Origin: a candidate division CSSED10-310 bacterium
Lineage (GTDB): Bacteria > CSSED10-310 > JAFGDC01
Direction of reading: 5' to 3'
DNA length: 9,481 bases
Assembly: GCA_016932295.1 (NCBI GenBank)
Contig: JAFGDC010000332.1
Coordinates: forward strand, 1-9,481
In this document: piece after piece, positions 5,370 to 9,481 of the stretch
How positions within the stretch are numbered: the stretch's first letter is position 1
How the letters are laid out: the number at the start of each line of letters is the position of its first letter
Position numbers and translations under genes: made by a program
Notes under the pieces: model-generated
Told to the model about the DNA's origin: nothing
The model's input: only the letters and a program-made list of their open reading frames with translations
The model's database searches: none

Positions 5370-7439
5370 ATGGGGTCAAACAGAAGAATCGAATTGCCTG
5401 TGCCTGCCGCACCTGAAACGATGCGTGATGACCTGATTGAAACCCTGCATGGCCGACCGGTTCCCGATCCATACCGCTGGCTGGAGGACAACGAGAATCC
5501 GGCGGTGAAGTTGTGGGACCGCATGCAGAACGAACGCACCAGGGCGGTTTTGGATGCAGTGCCGGGCCGGGCCGCTTTCCAGTCCCGGGTGGAGTCCTAC
5601 CTGGCCACTCCCGCCAAATGGGTTCCCCGTAAATTCGGAAACAACTACTTCTTCATGCAGCGCACCGGAGAGGAACCCCAGGCGCGGCTCTTCGTCCGGG
5701 AACGGGACGGCGAACCAAGAATCCTGGTTGATCCCAATGAACTATCCGAGGCCGGCGAGTATTCCCTGGATTATTTCTTCCCGAGCCATGACGGCCTTAT
5801 CGTCGCTGTCGGTATATCCGCCCACGGCAGCGAGAACAGTTCTCTCTACGTCGTGGAGACCGCCACCGGCCGAAGGCTGGCGGAGGAAATCCCCAACTGC
5901 CGCCATAGCTCCTTGACCTGGATGCCCGGCGGTGAGTCGTTCTATTACACCAGGTATCCCCTTCCGGGCGAGGTGCCCGAGGACGAGATGAACTACCGGG
6001 TGAGGGTGTTCCACCACCGGATCGGGACACCGTATCAGGAGGATGTCCTGGTTTACGGCGTGGACTCCATGCGGGATCTGCCTCACCCAATGCTCACCCG
6101 GGACGGTCGGTACCTGCTCATGGTGGTCTATCGGCCGGACACGCACAGTTCGGATCTCTACGTCAGTGATCTCCATGGCGACACCGGGTTCATCCCGGTC
6201 ATCACCGGCTTCAACGCCACCTTCCAGCCGGCCGTCTACGATCACCTGCTCTACATACTGACCAACCACGAGGCGGACCGCTACCGGCTGTTGCGCGTCG
6301 ACCTGGATGACTTCCAGCATAACCGTTGGGAGGAACTGATACCGGAGGGCGACAACGTGCTGTCGGGAGTCAAGGTGGCGGGCGAGCGGCTTTTCCTGGT
6401 GTTCACCAGGAACGCCTGCGCCGAGTTCACCATGTATTCGCTCGAGGGCCGTTTCCTCCGCATCCTGCCTCTTCCCGGGCTGGGCACGGTCTACGGCTTG
6501 TCGGGAAAGGCTCATGAACCCGAACTGTTCTTCGGCTACGAATCCTTCAACGAACCAGCCTCGGTCTATTGTTATGATATCGAGAAAGGCGTTCTGACCC
6601 TGGAGGCGCGGCGGGAACTGCCCTTCAACCCCTCCGACTACGAGATCAGGCAGGTCTGGTATGCCTCGAAGGACGGCACCATGGTGTCGATGTTCGTGGG
6701 CCATCGCAAGGGACTGGTGAAGGACGGCTCGCATCCGGCGACGGTCACGGGGTACGGCGGTTTCAACATCGCCATGTCGCCGTATTTCAGCCTTGAAGCG
6801 CTGATCTGGATGGACATGGGCGGCGTGTTCGCCTTGCCCAACCTGCGGGGCGGCAGCGAATACGGCGAGGAATGGCACAAGGCCGGCATGCTGGGCAACA
6901 AGCAGAATGTCTTCGACGACTTCATCGGCGCCTGTGAATGGTTGCTCGACCACGGTTACACTTCCAGGGAGCGGCTCCTGATCCGCGGCGGCAGCAACGG
7001 CGGTCTGCTGGTGGGGGCGGCCATGGTGCAGAGGCCTGAGCTGTTCAAGGCGGTGATCTGCGCCGTCCCGGTGCTGGACATGCTGCGCTACCACAGGTTC
7101 CTCCTGGCCAAATTGTGGATGGGTGAATACGGCGATCCGGACAATTCCGAGCACTTCGAATTCTTGTATGCCTATTCACCGGTGCACAATATCGGCGGCG
7201 AAGCGGTCTATCCGCCCATAATGATCACCACCGCCGAGTCGGACACGCGCGTCGATGCCATGCATGCCCGCAAGTTCGCCGCCGGTTTACAGCATGTCAT
7301 GGGACCTGATTTTCCGGTGCTGTACTGGATCGAGGACAAGGCGGGACATGGACCCGGCGCGCCCATTCAGAAGACGGCGCAGGAAATGACCGATCGTTTC
7401 TCATTCATGTGCTGGCAGTTGGGTGTGCCCCTGGCCTGA
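5370..7439 (+). CDS. Prolyl oligopeptidase family serine peptidase (S9A)
   Basis: A 689-aa serine peptidase that cleaves short peptides, classically after proline. The N-terminus has the family phrase [21 protein letters not shown] beta-propeller gate follows at about 75-400, then an alpha/beta-hydrolase domain from about 425. Catalytic-domain landmarks are GYGGFN (461-466), [13 protein letters not shown] (491-503) and GGSNGG with nucleophile Ser542. Asp625 lies in [19 protein letters not shown] and His660 in EDKAGHGPG. The order and spacing of the triad match porcine prolyl oligopeptidase (Ser554, Asp641, His680). There is no signal peptide, so it is probably cytosolic. Length is near the family's 700, and a strong AGGGAGG ribosome site fixes the start. 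Oligopeptidase B (S9A, Arg/Lys-specific) is the main alternative within the group, and the true cleavage preference cannot be read from sequence. It converges on the APS-kinase-like gene with only 10 bp between stop codons. Confidence 0.93.
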   Translation: MGSNRRIELPVPAAPETMRDDLIETLHGRPVPDPYRWLEDNENPAVKLWDRMQNERTRAVLDAVPGRAAFQSRVESYLATPAKWVPRKFGNNYFFMQRTGEEPQARLFVRERDGEPRILVDPNELSEAGEYSLDYFFPSHDGLIVAVGISAHGSENSSLYVVETATGRRLAEEIPNCRHSSLTWMPGGESFYYTRYPLPGEVPEDEMNYRVRVFHHRIGTPYQEDVLVYGVDSMRDLPHPMLTRDGRYLLMVVYRPDTHSSDLYVSDLHGDTGFIPVITGFNATFQPAVYDHLLYILTNHEADRYRLLRVDLDDFQHNRWEELIPEGDNVLSGVKVAGERLFLVFTRNACAEFTMYSLEGRFLRILPLPGLGTVYGLSGKAHEPELFFGYESFNEPASVYCYDIEKGVLTLEARRELPFNPSDYEIRQVWYASKDGTMVSMFVGHRKGLVKDGSHPATVTGYGGFNIAMSPYFSLEALIWMDMGGVFALPNLRGGSEYGEEWHKAGMLGNKQNVFDDFIGACEWLLDHGYTSRERLLIRGGSNGGLLVGAAMVQRPELFKAVICAVPVLDMLRYHRFLLAKLWMGEYGDPDNSEHFEFLYAYSPVHNIGGEAVYPPIMITTAESDTRVDAMHARKFAAGLQHVMGPDFPVLYWIEDKAGHGPGAPIQKTAQEMTDRFSFMCWQLGVPLA

Positions 7440-7449
7440 ACCGCCGGTG

Positions 7450-8064
7450 TTACATATAGCCCAGTTTCTTCAGGTGATTCCTGATGCGCTGTTCTTCTTC
7501 CTCTGAGTAGATCCTCGTTCCCTTCGAGGTCTCGATGTAGCCGAGTCGCCCGAGAGCGGCCAGGATGCGGGTCACGGCCTCCGCCGGGGAGAGCTTGTCC
7601 GTGTCCACAACCACCTCGGCATCGAGCGGCTCCTCGTAGGGTGCATCAATGCCCGCCACATTCTGGATTTCTCCGGTCCTGGCCCGCTGGTAGAAGTGCG
7701 TCCTGTCACGCTGTTCCAGCACCGGCAGCGGGCACTTGCAGTAGACCTCGACATAGCGCTGGATGAGCTGCCGGTTGGCTTGCCGCGTGGCGCGGCCCGG
7801 CGAGACGGCTGCCGCCACCGCGATGATCCCGTTGCGACAGAGCAGTTCGCATACCTCGCCCATACGCCGGATGTGGGTGTCGCGATCCACTTTCTTGAAG
7901 CCCAGCTCCACGCTGATGGTTTTCCGGATTTCCGCACCGTCCAGCACGATGGCGTGCAACCCCAGTTCTTCCAGGTGATGTTGCAGGAGGGACGCGAGCG
8001 TGCTCTTGCCCGAACCGGACAGTCCGGTGAACCAGACGGTAAAGGCCTTGCAGGTTTCGCTCAT
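7450..8064 (-). CDS. cysC: Adenylylsulfate (APS) kinase-like protein
   Basis: A 204-aa P-loop kinase of the CysC family. Such enzymes phosphorylate APS at the 3' position with ATP to give PAPS, the donor for sulfation and an intermediate of sulfate assimilation. Walker A is GLSGSGKST (14-22). Family segments follow: LDGAEIR (41-47), LGF-x3-DRDTHIRRMGEVCELL (54-75), VSPGRATRQ (87-95), EVYCKCPLPVLEQRDR (106-121), FYQRARTGEI (124-133) and GIDAPYEEP (138-146). Several usual APS-site residues are changed: DGD is DGA, the KGLY segment is THFY and FTGID is VAGID. The C-terminus adds YSEEEEQRIRNHLKKLGYM, ending in an LGY tail. An AAAGGA ribosome site lies 7 nt before the ATG. It sits 60 bp downstream of an SLC13 transporter gene on the same strand, supporting a sulfate role. 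A related nucleotide or metabolite kinase activity is possible. Confidence 0.8.
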   Translation of the reverse strand: MSETCKAFTVWFTGLSGSGKSTLASLLQHHLEELGLHAIVLDGAEIRKTISVELGFKKVDRDTHIRRMGEVCELLCRNGIIAVAAAVSPGRATRQANRQLIQRYVEVYCKCPLPVLEQRDRTHFYQRARTGEIQNVAGIDAPYEEPLDAEVVVDTDKLSPAEAVTRILAALGRLGYIETSKGTRIYSEEEEQRIRNHLKKLGYM

Positions 8065-8071
8065 GCTAGCA

Positions 8072-8077
8072 TCCTTT
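8072..8077 (-). promoter_or_regulatory. Ribosome binding site of the APS-kinase-like gene
   Basis: AAAGGA on the minus strand, 7 nt upstream of the ATG at 8064. It shows the gene can be translated on its own rather than only by coupling to the upstream transporter gene. Confidence 0.65.
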
Positions 8078-8084
8078 CTTATTA

Positions 8085-8123
8085 CCGACCGTGCATGACC
8101 CGATAGTATAAGTGAACGGTCGG
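8085..8123 (-). promoter_or_regulatory. Inverted repeat in the transporter/kinase intergenic gap
   Basis: CCGACCGT (8085-8092) and ACGGTCGG (8116-8123) are perfect 8-bp arms around a 23-nt centre, filling most of the 60-bp gap. On the minus strand the centre contains TATACT, a 5-of-6 match to a -10 box, but no good -35 lies 15-19 bp upstream. No T tract follows, so a terminator is unlikely. It may be an operator or an mRNA hairpin setting the relative expression of the two genes. Confidence 0.4.
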
Positions 8124-8124
8124 A

Positions 8125-9481
8125 TCACCAGTTCACCAATCCCAGGAGCGGCCAGTAGAAGCGTGCGACGAGGATCAGGATGATGACGGCGGCGAGATTG
8201 AGGAAGAGCCCCCGGCGGATGACGTCGCCGACGTCGAAGAAGCGGGATGAGTAGGCGATGGCGTTGGGCGGGCTGCCGATGGGCAGGCAGAAGGGCAGTC
8301 CGGCCGGCACCGTGACCGCCAGGACCACCAGCAGTGGGCTGATGTGAAGTGACTCCACCAGGCCGAAACCCAGGGGCACCATGACCGCCACCGTGGCGAC
8401 ATTGCTGATGCCCTCGGTGAGGAGAATGCTGGCGACTATCAGGAAGATCATGATACCGAACGGCGAGAGACCGCCGATACCAAGCAGGTTGGTGGTCACC
8501 CACTCGATGGCGTGGGTTTCGGTGAGGGCGTTGCCCACCATGATGGCGCCGCCGTACATGACGATGACGCCCCAGTTGACGTACTCCTCCACCTCGTGCC
8601 AGCGCACCACGCGCAGGAAAAAGAGGCCGGTGGCGGCGAGAATGGAGATGGTGGCGAGGTTGACTCGATGGCCGAGGAACACCCAGGTGATGATGGTGAG
8701 CAGCATGAGTGCGCCCATGCGGTATTCGCGTGGGGAGGGCGGCCCTATGCGGCGGATTTCGTTCTGGAGGAAGAGCCGGGCGCGGGTGACGTCGGTCACG
8801 TCCATGCGGAAGCTGCGGGACAGCATGAAGTAGGCGGGAACCAGCATGAGGGGCACGACCGGCATGACCGCGACAGCCCATTGAAGGAAGCTTATGCGAA
8901 TGCCGTAGGAGTTGGCGAGCAGCTCAACGGCGAGGGGCGCACGGGCGCCGCCGAGAAAGGTGCCGACGCCGCCGATGATGGCGCCCCAGCCCATGGCGAT
9001 GAAGAGCGCCTTTCCGTACTCGCTTCCATATGGTTTAAGCTCGAGTGCCTTCACCACTTCCAGCACGACCGGAAAAATCATGGCGGCGACGGCGTGTTCG
9101 GGCATGAACAGGGCCAGCACGGCGCTGGCCGTCAGCACGCCGAGGAGCAGGAAGCGGGGGGAGCGATCGAAACGTTCCAGGAAGAGGAGGGTGAGGCGTT
9201 TGCTGAGGCCGGTGCGGATCATTGCGGCGGTGAGGAGAAAGACGCCCAGGAGGAAGAAGACGGCGCTGTTGCCGAAAAAGGAGAACGCCCTGGCGGGCGT
9301 CATAATGCCGATCATGGAAACGAGGGCGATGGCCAGCAGCCCGGTGGCGGCGAGAGGGATGATCTGGGTGACCCAGAGATAGAGGCAGAGAGTGAAGATG
9401 CCCAGGGCGCGGTATGCTTCCGCGGGTAATCCGTCGGCGCGACCCACCATGAGGAGGGCGGCGATCAGGGCGACGGCCAGG
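8125..9481 (-). CDS. SLC13/DASS-family anion transporter (5' end outside window)
   Basis: An inner-membrane transporter of the divalent anion:Na+ symporter family, which carries dicarboxylates, citrate or sulfate. About 452 codons are visible and the frame stays open through the right edge. The bases before the Met at 9450 encode LAVALIAALL, part of a membrane helix, so that Met is internal and the true start lies outside. Counting that Met as 1, family landmarks are IIPLAATGLLAIAL (30-43), GGVGTFLGGARAPLA (160-174), LLTEGISNVATVAVMVPL (343-360) and LPIGSPPNAIAY (389-400), with about a dozen hydrophobic helices. The two Ser-Asn-Thr motifs that bind substrate and Na+ in VcINDY-type members are altered: the first site reads MPEHAVAA (116-123) and the second SNV (349-351). 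There are no TrkA_C domains in the visible part, unlike SAC1-type sulfate transporters. The APS-kinase-like gene downstream makes sulfate a reasonable substrate, but this is inference. Confidence 0.88.
   Translation of the reverse strand, partial: LAVALIAALLMVGRADGLPAEAYRALGIFTLCLYLWVTQIIPLAATGLLAIALVSMIGIMTPARAFSFFGNSAVFFLLGVFLLTAAMIRTGLSKRLTLLFLERFDRSPRFLLLGVLTASAVLALFMPEHAVAAMIFPVVLEVVKALELKPYGSEYGKALFIAMGWGAIIGGVGTFLGGARAPLAVELLANSYGIRISFLQWAVAVMPVVPLMLVPAYFMLSRSFRMDVTDVTRARLFLQNEIRRIGPPSPREYRMGALMLLTIITWVFLGHRVNLATISILAATGLFFLRVVRWHEVEEYVNWGVIVMYGGAIMVGNALTETHAIEWVTTNLLGIGGLSPFGIMIFLIVASILLTEGISNVATVAVMVPLGFGLVESLHISPLLVVLAVTVPAGLPFCLPIGSPPNAIAYSSRFFDVGDVIRRGLFLNLAAVIILILVARFYWPLLGLVNW

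Noticed and set aside
3637..5472. A 611-codon open frame on the minus strand opposite the MATE gene
   Set aside because: It lies antisense to a clear family member and runs into the peptidase start. Its translation is a low-complexity mix rich in Gly, Asp, Glu and His with no domain, as expected from GC-rich antisense sequence.
5742..7154. A 470-codon minus-strand frame opposite the peptidase gene, with similar ones at 573-1367, 1494-2546 and (plus strand) 8512-9429
   Set aside because: Each mirrors a well-supported gene, lacks recognisable motifs and reflects the high GC of the third codon position.
9448..9450. ATG at 9450 as the true start of the SLC13 gene
   Set aside because: The frame stays open to the window edge and the upstream codons encode a hydrophobic helix segment, so the gene is cut by the window.

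Overview
This is a GC-rich bacterial chromosomal window with five protein genes separated by repeat-rich spacers. The coding regions look intact, and there is no transposase, integrase, phage gene, tRNA, rRNA or CRISPR. The phylum cannot be fixed from the sequence. GTAG-type REP palindromes, a PA14-bearing membrane protein and a sulfate-related gene pair would fit a free-living Gram-negative such as a proteobacterium or a PVC-group member, but that is inference.

Layout. Positions 1-471 hold a tandem array of about 75-bp units, each carrying a GTAG-headed palindrome; it runs off the left edge. At 594-2675 (+) is a 693-aa membrane protein with an N-terminal PA14 lectin-like domain and a polytopic body resembling GT-C glycosyltransferases. 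Positions 2676-3693 form a long spacer without a convincing gene. It contains three copies of a 63-67-bp repeat, a 22-bp tandem array and several short palindromes. At 3694-5115 (+) is a MATE-family exporter, followed 10 bp later by a single REP hairpin and a probable promoter region. At 5370-7439 (+) is a cytosolic prolyl oligopeptidase with a full Ser-Asp-His triad. Convergent with it, on the minus strand, are an APS-kinase-like protein (7450-8064) and, upstream of that, an SLC13/DASS transporter (8125-9481, cut by the window edge).

How the genes work together. The SLC13 transporter and the APS-kinase-like gene share a strand with a 60-bp gap and probably form an operon for anion (possibly sulfate) uptake and PAPS formation. 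Both depart from their family's usual binding motifs. The three plus-strand genes have no evident functional link and are separated by large spacers, so each probably has its own promoter.

The most notable observation concerns the two REP loci. The left array and the lone palindrome after the MATE gene share one design: GTAG, an 8-bp stem and a TCC loop. Their stem sequences differ almost completely yet pair perfectly in both. This indicates one REP family whose structure is conserved rather than its sequence. I found no convincing undescribed multi-gene system in the window.
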